This document shows, in pieces, positions 33,847-42,531 of a stretch of DNA of 64,000 nt. This DNA comes from UBA4744 sp963723165 (GTDB lineage Bacteria; Actinomycetota; Acidimicrobiia; Spongiisociales; UBA4744): positions 1 through 64,000 of the forward strand of contig CAVRPP010000004.1 of assembly GCA_963723165.1 (NCBI GenBank), written 5' to 3'. The notes under the pieces are model-generated. The model was not told the DNA's origin, ran no database searches, and saw only the letters and a list, made by a program, of their open reading frames with translations. Made by a program: the position numbers and the translations under genes. Every line of letters begins with the position of its first letter. Position 1 is the stretch's first letter.

Positions 33847-34251
33847 ATGCGACGAGTCATCATCGCGATGCTGGGGGCACTCATGGTCTTGACCATGGCG
33901 GTGCCCGTCCTGGCAGCGCCAGACAAGGTCGGGTTCGGTGAGCTGTTCTACGACGGCGACGTGGTCCGCACGGTCGTTCCGCCGGCAGCAGCACCCCAGA
34001 CGGGTCGGGACAACTTGTACGCCGTTATGGGAGGGGCAGAGGGTCAGCGGCCCGTCGCCGCGGTTGCGCCCGGAGACAAGGACTATCACGGTGGTAAGTG
34101 GGCGTTCCACTCGGTCACCTGGAACACAACCCCGCGGCTCCTTACCTCCGAGTCTGAGGTCTTGGCGGCAGAAGCTGTTGGGGATGTGGACATCATGAGA
34201 CTCCCCGAGAATGACTTCAAGTGCCCGATTCAACCCGGCCCCCGCCGCTGA
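33847..34251 (+). CDS. Small secreted protein of unknown function
   Basis: 134 residues from ATG 33847, preceded by AAGGAAAGG. MRRVIIAMLGALMVLTMAVP followed by VLAAPDK is a typical Sec signal peptide with an AxA cleavage site. The mature chain includes VGFGELFYDGDVVRTVVPPA, DNLYAVMGGAEGQRPVAAVA and HGGKWAFHSVTWNTTP. One cysteine occurs near the end. The family is not recognised, though similar short secreted proteins with DNLY and GG-W-x-F motifs exist in actinobacteria. A terminator-like hairpin follows. Confidence 0.75.
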   Translation: MRRVIIAMLGALMVLTMAVPVLAAPDKVGFGELFYDGDVVRTVVPPAAAPQTGRDNLYAVMGGAEGQRPVAAVAPGDKDYHGGKWAFHSVTWNTTPRLLTSESEVLAAEAVGDVDIMRLPENDFKCPIQPGPRR

Positions 34252-34268
34252 CCCAAAGCGACTCGCAC

Positions 34269-34297
34269 CGACCCATCGCTCCGGCGGTGGGTCGTTT
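34269..34297 (+). terminator. Terminator of the secreted-protein gene
   Basis: CGACCCATCG (34269-34278) pairs with CGGTGGGTCG (34285-34294) with one G-U pair and a six-base loop, then TTT. It sits between two convergent genes, 18 bases after the stop of the secreted protein. Confidence 0.6.
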
Positions 34298-34312
34298 GCG
34301 TTGACGGTGACC

Positions 34313-35477
34313 TCACCGATTGATGACGCTGCCTGCAGGACTGGAACGCCTCAACGCCTCTATGGAGCCGACCAGCAAGACGGTGGTCACTACCAGTACC
34401 GCACCGACTACCTCCAGCCCGAGACTCGAGACGAGCAGGCCCATTCCGCCGGGAATGACGGCCGCCCCGGCGGTTGCCGCTGCCAACTGATAGCCGACCG
34501 CGGTAGGCGTATACGCCACACCTACCCGCCTCGGAGTAAGGGTTGTTTGCAGCGGAAAGATCGGACCCAGGGCGAATCCTGCTATCACCAGACCCACCGG
34601 TCCCGCCCAGGTCACCGGGTTCAACCAGAGAGCGCCCACCCCGACCAGAACCAGCGTTGAACTGATACCGAGAAGTCGATGGACGGGGACCCGGTGACCC
34701 ACCAGGCCCAAACCCAATCGTGCCACGGTCAGAGCCCCCCAGAAGGCGGTAACGGCGAGGCCGGCCGCTGCCGTCGACATCCCTCTGCCTTCGGTCAGCA
34801 AGCTGTAAGCCCACTGGCCGGTCCCGACTTCAACGCCCGAGTACAGCGCGAACACCGCCAGCGCTCCCATCATCACACCCCTGCGGCCGGGCCCGGCGGA
34901 CGCAGACGAATCGACCGGGTCGGCCACGACATCCCACCGCGAGCCGCGTCCTCAAATACAGCACGGCCAGGACTCCTTGCCCGACCGCCAGCAACACGAA
35001 CCCGATACGCCACGATGAGTCGGTTTCGATCAGCGCCGTCATCATCAACGGTCCGAGTGTGGCGCCCACCCCGAACCCGGCGTGCAGCATCCCCATTGCC
35101 CTCGCTCCATGCCGCACGGCCACCACCGCGTTGACCCCGGCGTCGATGATTCCTCCCGCCAAACCGAGACCGGCGGCGGCCACCAGCAGCCACACCCACG
35201 ATGCAGCAACGGCATAGCCGACCAGGCTCGCCGTCGCCAACACAGCGGCCACCATCAAAGGGGGCCCCATTTGGAAACGGCGGCTCAATGAGCCGGTGGA
35301 TACCGAGGAAAGGAAATAGCCGATCACATAGACAGTGATCACCAGCCCCAGATCACCGATCGACCGTCCAAAGTCCCCCGCAACGGACGGCCAGGCGATT
35401 CCAAACGCCGACTTGGGCATACCCAGCAGCACAAAGGTCGCGATGCTCAGAGCCAGCAATCCCAGGGGCTTTTTCAC
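34313..35477 (-). pseudogene. MFS transporter, split by a frameshift
   Basis: From GTG 35477 the frame reads KKPLGLLALSIATFVLLGMP, GDLGLVITVYVIGYFLSSVS and AGGIIDAGVNAVVAVRHGAR, the first six helices of a sugar-type MFS protein with the GxLSRRF loop. After YLRTRLAV (about 34930-34960) the conserved sequence continues in a second frame: GVMMGALAVFALYSGVEVGT, GQWAYSLLTEGRGMSTAAAG and VTAFWGALTVARLGLGLVGH. Nothing is deleted, so one base has been gained or lost. The substrate is probably a sugar given the neighbouring mutarotase, Gfo/Idh and xylulokinase genes. Divergent from the mutarotase fragment. Confidence 0.85.
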
Positions 35478-35594
35478 GCCGGAGACGGTAGCGTCCGCCG
35501 GCAGCCAACGGATGCAGACCGGAGTCCGATACGGTCCTATTGGCCAGGCTGCACCCCGACCCTGGGTGCGGGCCGGAACCACTAAATTCCCCTC

Positions 35595-35849
35595 ATGGAA
35601 CCCGGGCGGAAGAAGCTGTCGTCACACGACGCCGACCTGGTCGTCGACCTCGATAACGGGTGTCGCCTGGCATCGTTGCGAGTAGGCGGACAGGAGCTGC
35701 TTGTCACCACGGGACGCTCCCCTATCGAGTGGGGCCTCTACCCGATGGCGCCCCATGCGGGCCGGATCCGCCACGGGGGTTTCGAGTTTCGATGGGCAGA
35801 CCCACAACCTCACCCTCCAATGGACCAAGCCCGAAATGAGGAGACATGA
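35595..35849 (+). pseudogene. Aldose 1-epimerase (mutarotase) N-terminal fragment
   Basis: From ATG 35595 the chain reads DLVVDLDNGCRLASLRVGGQ, ELLVTTGRSPIEWGLYPMAP and HAGRIRHGGFEF, clearly the N-terminus of a galactose mutarotase-like enzyme (P-x-A-GRI-G-x-F). At about 35793 a one-base shift would restore DGQTHNL, the next conserved piece, but the sequence then ends within about 20 codons. So it carries a frameshift and also lacks about 200 residues, including the catalytic His and Glu. A remnant; it overlaps the start of the Gfo/Idh gene by four bases. Confidence 0.8.
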
Positions 35850-36853
35850 CTGACAAAGTGCGCTGGGGAATTCTCAGCACGGCTGCCATCGGCACCAGGA
35901 ACGTGATCCCTGCCATCCAGGCTGCCCCCAACTGTGAAGTCGTGGCCATCGCTTCGCGCGATCTGAAGCGGAGCCGGGCCGCCGCCGATCAGCTGGCGGT
36001 CCCCACGGCGTACGGTAGTTACGAGAAGCTGCTGGCTGCATCCGACGTCGACGCTATCTACAACCCTCTCCCCAATCACCTCCACCACGAGTGGACGGTC
36101 AAAGCGGCTCGGGCGGGCAAACACATTCTGTGCGAGAAGCCGCTGGCGCTCACTGCTGCAGGTGCACAGACAATGGTGGACGTGTGCGCGGCCGCAGAGG
36201 TCAAGCTGATGGAAGCCTTCATGTATCGGCTTCACCCTTCCTGGGTGAAGGTTCGCGCTTTGGTTGCCTCCGGAGCCATCGGTGAGCTACGCGCTATTCA
36301 GACACGGTTCGCCTACTTCAACGACGACCCAACAGACATCCGCAACCAGTTGCACACGGGAGGGGGAGCCCTCATGGATATCGGATGTTATGCCGTCAAC
36401 CTGTCCCGGATGCTCTTCGGGAGCGAACCGACCCGGGTACAAGCCTCGATCCGTCGCCACCCCGACTTCGGAACAGACATCGTCACCTCGGCGGTGCTGG
36501 AATTCGGAGACGGGCAGGCAAGCTTCGTTGTCTCGACTCAGACCGAACCCGACCAGCGAGTTCATCTGCTCGGATCAGACGGACGGATCGAAATCGAGAT
36601 TCCTTTCAACACTCCTCCTGATCGCGAATCGCGGATATTCCTGACGCGGGAGGGAGCCACACCCTCCGACCCGGATACCGTCACAATCAGGTTCCCCGCC
36701 ACGAGCAATTACACGGTTCAGGCGGAGCTGTTTGCCGGGGCGATCCTGGAAGATGGTCCGGTTCCCATTCCCCCTGAGGATGGAGTTGCCAACATGCGGG
36801 TCATCGAACAGATCGTCGAAGCGGCTGAGGGCCCAACGGACAATGGCTTGTGA
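35846..36853 (+). CDS. Gfo/Idh/MocA-family NAD(P)-dependent oxidoreductase
   Basis: 335 residues from ATG 35846, with GAGGAG six bases upstream. VRWGILSTAAIGTRNVIPAI is the dinucleotide fold; AIYNPLPNHLHHEWTVKAAR and AGKHILCEKPLALTAAGAQT contain the EKP catalytic lysine motif; MEAFMYRLHPSWVKVRALV and GGGALMDIGCYAVNLSRMLF (DxGxY-xxN/H) follow. This is the dehydrogenase branch often acting on sugars, e.g. xylose or inositol. With the xylulokinase downstream on the other strand and the broken mutarotase upstream, an aldose-oxidising role is plausible, but not proved. Confidence 0.93.
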   Translation: MTDKVRWGILSTAAIGTRNVIPAIQAAPNCEVVAIASRDLKRSRAAADQLAVPTAYGSYEKLLAASDVDAIYNPLPNHLHHEWTVKAARAGKHILCEKPLALTAAGAQTMVDVCAAAEVKLMEAFMYRLHPSWVKVRALVASGAIGELRAIQTRFAYFNDDPTDIRNQLHTGGGALMDIGCYAVNLSRMLFGSEPTRVQASIRRHPDFGTDIVTSAVLEFGDGQASFVVSTQTEPDQRVHLLGSDGRIEIEIPFNTPPDRESRIFLTREGATPSDPDTVTIRFPATSNYTVQAELFAGAILEDGPVPIPPEDGVANMRVIEQIVEAAEGPTDNGL

Positions 36854-36880
36854 GCCCGGCATCCGGGAGCACGTAACGCC

Positions 36881-38311
36881 CTATTCGTTCAAACCGGCCA
36901 TCAGCCGGCGCACCTCATGGATGCGATCCCGAATTTGATCATCGACGCGAACGGGGTCGAGCACGGTCCCGCGCTGCGTGTCCCAACGACGCGCCACCTC
37001 TTCCGGACGCTCCACGCTGAGCAGTGATCCCGCCTGGGCAGCTGCTCCAAGCGCCACCAGTTCCTCTGCAGCGGGAATCTGGACCGCTCGTCCACACATG
37101 GCCCCGACGACATGCCTCCACGCGGATCCTTTCGAGCCACCACCGACCAGCACTAGTGGTGCACCGGAACCGATGCCGGAGCTCTGCTCGTCGATCATGT
37201 CGAGTGCGTCGAGCAGACCAACAACCGCTCCTTGGTAGGTCGCAAGCAGAACTTCCTCCGGGCTGGTCGTATGACGCAGGCCGGTTATCGAACCTGCGGC
37301 GTTGGGAAGATTGGGCGTCCGCTCGCCATCGAAGAACGGAAGCACCACCACATCGGTGTGATCTGCGACCTGATCGCGGTCGAGTCCCAACCAGCCTGCT
37401 ACCCGATCCACTGCCAGGGTGCAGTTGAGGGTGGCGGCCAGGGGCAGAAACCGGCCGGTGGCGTCGGCGAAACCGGCAACCGTCCCGGAAGAATCCACGG
37501 TCCGCTGCTCGGAGACCATGAAGACGGTCCCTGAGGTACCCAGGCTGATCACCGGCACGCCCGCTTCCAATCCGAGCCCGACGGCCGCGGCGGCGTTGTC
37601 TCCGGTCCCGGGTCCGACCGGGATCCCCTGGGGGACACCGAGGTAGTCGGCGGCCGAGTCGGTAACGACTCCGGCAGCGCGGCCGGGACCGAGCACCTCC
37701 GGAAGGAGGGCTGGATCAAGACGCAGCAACGGGTGCCGCAATACTTCATCCACATACCCTTCGGTAGCCGTCGACCACCATCCCGTGCCCGAAGCGTCCC
37801 CGCGATCGGAAACGCCCCGCCCGCACAGTCTCTCGGTAAGGAAGTCATGCGGAAGGCGGATGGCAGCGACGGCGTCTGCCACAACGGGTTCCACGCGTCG
37901 CAACCAGGCCCACTTCGTTGCAGTAAATGAGGCCACCGGCACCAGCCCGACTCGTTGAGCCCACCGGTCCGGCCCGCCCAACGATTCGAGAAGAGCGGCC
38001 GCGTCCGGGGCAGACTCGGTGTCGTTCCAGAGCTTCGCCGCCCGGAGCGGATGCCCGGCCTGGTCGAGAACCACCATCCCGTGCTGTTGGGCGGCTACCG
38101 AGACCGAGGCTATCGAGCCGGCCCGGCCGGTTTGTCCCAGCGCGTCGCGCAGCGCGGTCCACCACTGTTCCGGATCGGACTCCCGGGTTCCGCCTGTCCC
38201 CAACACAGTATGGGGAGCCCGTCCCCGTGCAATCACTTGGCCCGAGTCCATATCAACAATCAACGCCTTGGTCGACTGGGTTGAGGAATCGATTCCGGCT
38301 ATCAGTGGCAC
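36881..38311 (-). CDS. xylB: Xylulokinase
   Basis: About 476 residues. The FGGY fold starts LIAGIDSSTQSTKALIVDMD (phosphate-binding loop), with VSVAAQQHGMVVLDQAGHPL, AAKLWNDTESAPDAAAL, GPGTGDNAAAAVGLGLEAGV (catalytic Asp) and VISLGTSGTVF in the second domain, and VLVGGGSKGSAWRHVVGAMC near the end. The QQHGMV and LWNDT motifs favour xylulokinase over glycerol or gluconate kinases. GTG 38311 and TTG 38323 are both possible starts; the former begins directly at the fold. It follows endonuclease IV by about 30 bases on the same strand. Phosphorylates D-xylulose for the pentose phosphate pathway. Confidence 0.92.
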   Translation of the reverse strand: MPLIAGIDSSTQSTKALIVDMDSGQVIARGRAPHTVLGTGGTRESDPEQWWTALRDALGQTGRAGSIASVSVAAQQHGMVVLDQAGHPLRAAKLWNDTESAPDAAALLESLGGPDRWAQRVGLVPVASFTATKWAWLRRVEPVVADAVAAIRLPHDFLTERLCGRGVSDRGDASGTGWWSTATEGYVDEVLRHPLLRLDPALLPEVLGPGRAAGVVTDSAADYLGVPQGIPVGPGTGDNAAAAVGLGLEAGVPVISLGTSGTVFMVSEQRTVDSSGTVAGFADATGRFLPLAATLNCTLAVDRVAGWLGLDRDQVADHTDVVVLPFFDGERTPNLPNAAGSITGLRHTTSPEEVLLATYQGAVVGLLDALDMIDEQSSGIGSGAPLVLVGGGSKGSAWRHVVGAMCGRAVQIPAAEELVALGAAAQAGSLLSVERPEEVARRWDTQRGTVLDPVRVDDQIRDRIHEVRRLMAGLNE

Positions 38312-38345
38312 GACACCATCCAACCCGCCGCAACAGACCGTGATC

Positions 38346-39104
38346 TCACAGGTTGGCCCGTATCCAGGCGATGTCTTCGGAGTGCTCTTCGGCGCTGCCC
38401 GGGGTTTCCACGATCACCGTGGCGCCGGAATCACGAACGACCTGGAGCAGCAGGCCCGGTGGTATCTCCCCTTTGCCGAGGTTGGCATGACGATCGCGCC
38501 GGCTGTCGAACGGGTCGCGGGAGTCGTTGCAGTGGACCAGATCGATTCGACCGGTGGCGGCAATCACCCGGCCGACCAGACCGTCGAGCTCCTCGCCCGC
38601 AGCCCAGAAGTGGCAAGTGTCGAGACAGAATCCCGGGCCCAGATCACCAATCTCCTCCCACAGACGACCAAGATCCTCTACCCGCCTGCCGATGGCCGCC
38701 TCCCCGCCCGCAGTGTTTTCGATCAGAATCGGCATATCGGTCTCGAGTGGCTCCAGCGCCTTGCGCCAGCGTTGTGGACCATCCTCAATCGAACCCTCAT
38801 CGGTGACATGACCACCGTGCACGATCACCGCAGCAGCCCCGAAGGCCTCCGCCGCTTCGACGGTTTGCGCCAGGATCTTGCGGCTGGGGATTCGCACGCG
38901 GTTATTGGGCGAAACGACATTGATCAGGTACGGAGCATGCACATAGATGGGAACAGGAGAGGCCTTCAGCTCTTCGGCGTCGTTGCGGGGCAACGGTTTC
39001 TTCCACGATTGCGGATTGGAGGCGAACATCTGCACGGCGTCGGCACTCCGCTCCGCTGCTTCCGCCAGCGGATGAGCGTTGTTCACGTGCGCTCCAATGA
39101 GCAT
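38346..39104 (-). CDS. nfo: Endonuclease IV (AP endonuclease)
   Basis: 252 residues from ATG 39104. MLIGAHVNNAHPLAEAAERS, VQMFASNPQSWKKPLPRNDA, YVHAPYLINVVSPNNRVRIP and AAAVIVHGGHVTDEGSIEDG match the TIM-barrel EndoIV, with zinc-binding residues in PILIENTAGGEAAIGRRVED (E), GFCLDTCHFWAAGEEL (D, H) and VHCNDSRDPFDSRRDRHANL (H, N-D). It cuts abasic sites in damaged DNA. Slightly shorter than E. coli Nfo, as is usual. It lies between a hypothetical membrane protein and xylB, all on the minus strand. Confidence 0.94.
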   Translation of the reverse strand: MLIGAHVNNAHPLAEAAERSADAVQMFASNPQSWKKPLPRNDAEELKASPVPIYVHAPYLINVVSPNNRVRIPSRKILAQTVEAAEAFGAAAVIVHGGHVTDEGSIEDGPQRWRKALEPLETDMPILIENTAGGEAAIGRRVEDLGRLWEEIGDLGPGFCLDTCHFWAAGEELDGLVGRVIAATGRIDLVHCNDSRDPFDSRRDRHANLGKGEIPPGLLLQVVRDSGATVIVETPGSAEEHSEDIAWIRANL

Positions 39105-39115
39105 CTTCGGCCTCT

Positions 39116-39679
39116 CTACTCTGCGGTTTCTGCCTCGACGGATTGACGCAGACGCCACAGGGAGTCGACCAGGTCGTCGGCCGGTGGGGACCATCCGGCC
39201 GTATCAATGAGCAACTCACCCGGGCCAACCCAGCGGGCACCCCACGGGCGCTCGGGCAGATCTGCTTGCTCGGTCACCGTAATCAGGACGGACGGACGGG
39301 CATCTCCCTCGTCGTCGATCACTTCGTACGAGACATCCCGCAGCGACGCCCAGGGCACCTGAACAGCCCGGCGGAAGGGGCCGGCCAGAGCCAGGTGAAG
39401 GCCGCCCTCGTCTGCAACCAGAACTTTCGTGGGGAAAACGAGTTCTTTGAGACCCCATCCGATGAGGGCCACACCGACCAGGATGAACACGACGGCCAGA
39501 ATCCTGTCGCGAGGTTCGAAGGCGGGCAGTTCTTCGGTGCCGTAGACAAGATCCCGGAACACACCGATCAACCTCTGCTCGAAAAAGAAGTCCGAGCCGA
39601 TGAGCAGGAACGGTACGCCGAGGACGGCCAGAATCCAGACCTTCCAGGCCGAGGTCTCATACTCAACTGTTTCAGTCAC
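39116..39679 (-). CDS. Two-helix membrane protein with a bacterial PH-like domain
   Basis: 187 residues from GTG 39679, overlapping the preceding phosphoribosyltransferase-like gene by four bases. AWKVWILAVLGVPFLLIGSD and ILAVVFILVGVALIGWGLKE are the two transmembrane helices separated by an acidic ~30-residue loop. The soluble end (VFPTKVLVADEGGLHLALAG, AVQVPWASLRDVSYEVIDDE) resembles the YdbS/STM3941-type bacterial PH-like fold. Function is unknown. It sits 11 bases upstream of nfo and is co-transcribed with it. Confidence 0.72.
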   Translation of the reverse strand: MTETVEYETSAWKVWILAVLGVPFLLIGSDFFFEQRLIGVFRDLVYGTEELPAFEPRDRILAVVFILVGVALIGWGLKELVFPTKVLVADEGGLHLALAGPFRRAVQVPWASLRDVSYEVIDDEGDARPSVLITVTEQADLPERPWGARWVGPGELLIDTAGWSPPADDLVDSLWRLRQSVEAETAE

Positions 39680-40236
39680 TCTGCAACTCCAAGATCCTCC
39701 GGCGTTATCAAGGCTTGATACGGGAACCCGGCTTGCCCCACGCGGTCGTGCACCGAGCCTCCGCTCCGGTCAACGAGAGCAATCGCTTGCACGACCTCCA
39801 GTCCAGAGAATACCGCCACATCGATTGCTTCCAGCAACGCACCGCCTGTGGTCGAGGTGTCCTCGAGAATCGCTACGAAATCTCCTGATGAGACCGGTCC
39901 CACCATTCTCCCTCCGGCCCCGTGACCCTTGGCCTCCTTCCGAATCGAGAAGGCTCGTAACGCTCTGCCCCTCTGCGAAGCGACCACGGCGACCGCCATC
40001 GCGATGGGATCAGCGCCGATGGTCATCCCGCCAATCGCCTGCACTCGCTCGTCGAGCACTTCGAGAACCGCATCGGCGACCGCCAGGGCACCCTCTCCGT
40101 CGAAGGTCGTTTGGCGCGCATCGAGGTACCAGGATGTGACCGTTCCAGACCTCAACGAGAAGGGCCCATCCGTGCGCAAACTGTAGCTACGGAGGTGCTC
40201 CAGCAGGGCTTGACGATTTTCCGAGAAATCCCTCAA
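39676..40236 (-). CDS. Orotate phosphoribosyltransferase-like PRTase
   Basis: 186 residues from TTG 40236, chosen because GGAG lies four bases upstream and the natural PyrE N-terminus (RQALLEHLRSYSLRTDGPFS) begins here. GTVTSWYLDARQTTFDGEGA matches the OPRT substrate segment, FSIRKEAKGHGAGGRMVGPV the K-x-x-x-K-H-G flexible loop, and VAILEDTSTTGGALLEAIDV the PRPP-binding loop. In the PRPP loop the order is E-D-T-S-T-T-G-G, normal for OPRT. Sequence is consistent with pyrE, but the gene's isolation from other pyr genes leaves a related PRTase possible. First gene of the nfo-xylB run. Confidence 0.82.
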   Translation of the reverse strand: MRDFSENRQALLEHLRSYSLRTDGPFSLRSGTVTSWYLDARQTTFDGEGALAVADAVLEVLDERVQAIGGMTIGADPIAMAVAVVASQRGRALRAFSIRKEAKGHGAGGRMVGPVSSGDFVAILEDTSTTGGALLEAIDVAVFSGLEVVQAIALVDRSGGSVHDRVGQAGFPYQALITPEDLGVAE

Positions 40237-40418
40237 GTAACTCCAACTCCGTCCGATATAGAGGGTGGTTAGCCCACCTCCCGTGTTAGCCCGACCATAG
40301 CGACCGCCTTCCCCCAAGGGCGGTCGCTTCAGTTCTGAGGCACCCGCCGGATCACTGCCGCGACGAACTCCGTATGGCGGCCTTGAAAGATCGGTCCACC
40401 ATCCGGACATGCGAGAGT

Positions 40419-40964
40419 ATGAACGGAGTCATTGCAAGGGGATCGACCCGCGTGGGAGCAATCTCGGAGTCCCGGGACGAGAGGGGTTTCCGGTTGGCGT
40501 TCGACCGCCACTACCGGGACGTCCTTGCGTATGCGAAACGCCGATCATCGGCGGTCGACGCCGAGGACATCGTCGCAGAAACCTTCACTATCGCCTGGCG
40601 CAAGTGGGAATCGGCGCCGGCAGACGCCATCCGGCCCTGGCTGTTCGGCATCGCTCGCAAAGTCCTCGCCAATCAAAGGCGAGGCAGCCGCCGTCAGCAT
40701 CGTCTCGCCGCCAAGATCACCTCGCTCAGCGACAAGGCGACCATCGACCCGGCCTACGGAGAATACGCAGACGTGAACCAGGCGATGGCCGGGCTGCGGT
40801 CGGAGGATCGGGAAATCATCCGACTCCACTGTTGGGAGGACCTTTCTATTGCTGAGATCGCCGTCGTTCTCGATTGTTCCGCCAACGCCGCCAGCATCCG
40901 CCTGCATCGCGCAAAACAACAACTCGGCCGGGCTCTGGCGATGAACTCTGGAGGTCGATCGTGA
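40419..40964 (+). CDS. ECF-type RNA polymerase sigma factor
   Basis: 181 residues from ATG 40419. Region 2 is FRLAFDRHYRDVLAYAKRRS and DAEDIVAETFTIAWRKWESA with IRPWLFGIARKVLANQRRGS; region 4 is AGLRSEDREIIRLHCWEDLS and IAEIAVVLDCSANAASIRLH. It should direct RNA polymerase to a specific set of promoters. Its stop overlaps the GTG of the next gene (GTGA at 40961-40964), so the next protein is probably its membrane-anchored regulator or a co-regulated target. No promoter match was sought. Confidence 0.95.
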   Translation: MNGVIARGSTRVGAISESRDERGFRLAFDRHYRDVLAYAKRRSSAVDAEDIVAETFTIAWRKWESAPADAIRPWLFGIARKVLANQRRGSRRQHRLAAKITSLSDKATIDPAYGEYADVNQAMAGLRSEDREIIRLHCWEDLSIAEIAVVLDCSANAASIRLHRAKQQLGRALAMNSGGRS

Positions 40965-42389
40965 GCACCCAGGACCCGTTTGATCGTGTGCGGAAAGCCA
41001 ATCCCGTCGATGCCAGGACCCTCCCGGGCGCGCCGCTGGGAATGGCCGGAAGGATCACGGCCGCCCCTCCGCGGCGGTTTCGCATCAAAGGACCGACCCT
41101 GGGACTTGCGTCTATGGCTTTCGTTCTGGTCATCGGAGGACTCACCACCACCCTGATGATGGGGGGTACGGACGAAACGCCGGTAACGCAAGCGCCCTCA
41201 ACCACCACCGTCGACTCGACCACCCCGACGAGCATCGACCCTGTCACCGCAACCACGACGACCGACCAGGAAGGTACGCACATCATCGAGCTCGGCGCCG
41301 CCCCGTGGTCGGCGGCTCCGCTCCCCCGATCGGAAGTACCCCGGCACCTCATCGACGACTGGGCAGGCGCCGGAAACCAGACCTGGTGTTCGGCGCTCTA
41401 CCCGACCGACCCGGCCAGTCTCAGCGCCGACGGAGTCACGCGATCGGCCGACTTCGGCGGGGGATGGGCGGTCGCCTGGGATCTCCCCGACGGTCCGGGC
41501 CGCGACGCTGCCGATGGATACTGTGCCGACTGCGGCCGCAGCGCTTTCGGCATCGCCGGAGTCGACCAGACCGGGACGAGCACTGATTTGAGCATCTGGC
41601 CCGATCAGCTCGCTTGGGACGACGGCAGCCGGGCCGGCTATGGCCTGGAAGGATTGGCGGCTCCGGATTCGGGCGCTCCTGTGCTGAGCTACTTGCTGGT
41701 AGAAGGTCAGGGTTGCTTGTACAACGTCTGGTCGTTCCTCGGCGAGGATCACCTACTTGCACTGATCGATTCGCTGCGGCCGGTCGAGGGGATGCAGGCA
41801 GACCCGGTGGAGCTCGTCGATCGGGCCGATCTGGAGACCGCGGGAGCTGGGCGAGGCTCCATGGCAGAAATCGGCGCTGCCAAGTTCGGCGGTGCCTGCC
41901 GTCTTTTTCGAGGAGTGGACTGAAGACCTCGGTACCACTGCATGCCCGATGATGGCCTTGGCCGACCTGGGACCCGAGGGCAACGCTGCCACCCCGCGTC
42001 GGGCCAACGGGGATTCCGCTCTTCTGGTGGCCTGGGATCTGCCCGACGGACCCGGCCGCTACCCGTCTGGCGAATACTGCGCAGACTGCGGGAGGGGTGC
42101 GTTCGGTACGAGCTTGTGGGAACAGGACGAATTCCTCCAGCAGAGCTGGAATCCGACGATCCGCTTCTCGGACGGCAGCCGGGTGTGGATTACCCCCGAA
42201 CTCAGTATCGAGCTGCCCGCCGATCGGATCGTTCACGTCGACCTCGAGACGGGTGCGCTTGCACCCGAGGCCTACGTGTCGCTCATCGAAACGGCCGCCC
42301 AGCCGGGCTGCCTCTATCGAGTGTGGTCGTCGTATGGCCCCGATCATGTCGAATACCTGGTGACCAATCTCCGGTACCTCGAGGACTGA
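40961..42389 (+). pseudogene. Membrane-anchored protein with two repeats of a Cys-containing domain, frameshifted
   Basis: GTG 40961 begins a cytoplasmic tail (STQDPFDRVRKANPVDARTL), a transmembrane helix (GLASMAFVLVIGGLTTTLMM) and a Thr-rich linker. An extracytoplasmic domain with VAWDLPDGPGRDAADGYCAD and CGRSAFG follows. After FGGA (about 41890) the same domain type continues in another frame: VAWDLPDGPGRYPSGEYCAD, CGRGAFG, to 42389. The C-A-D-C-G-R motif occurs once in each copy. The two halves make one protein if one base is removed. Its tail lies where an anti-sigma factor would be, but no known anti-sigma domain is seen. Confidence 0.78.
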
Positions 42390-42459
42390 CCCGATCCAGG
42401 CCGAGCAGCACACGGGCATCGGAGCTGAACCTGGTGGGTGGCCCGGCTCGAGACCCCTG

Positions 42460-42487
42460 GCACCAACAGTGGTCTTGGTGCTACAAT
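42460..42487 (+). promoter_or_regulatory. Hairpin and extended -10 promoter before the VCBS-repeat gene
   Basis: GCACCAA (42460-42466) pairs with TTGGTGC (42475-42481). It is followed at once by TACAAT (42482-42487), an extended -10 box (TGC-TACAAT), about 45 bases upstream of the ATG at 42532. The hairpin might terminate the preceding transcript or act as an operator overlapping the promoter. Confidence 0.4.
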
Positions 42488-42531
42488 AGGTGGTCACTCA
42501 GATACTCCACGCCTTGCATGGGAGGCCTCGA

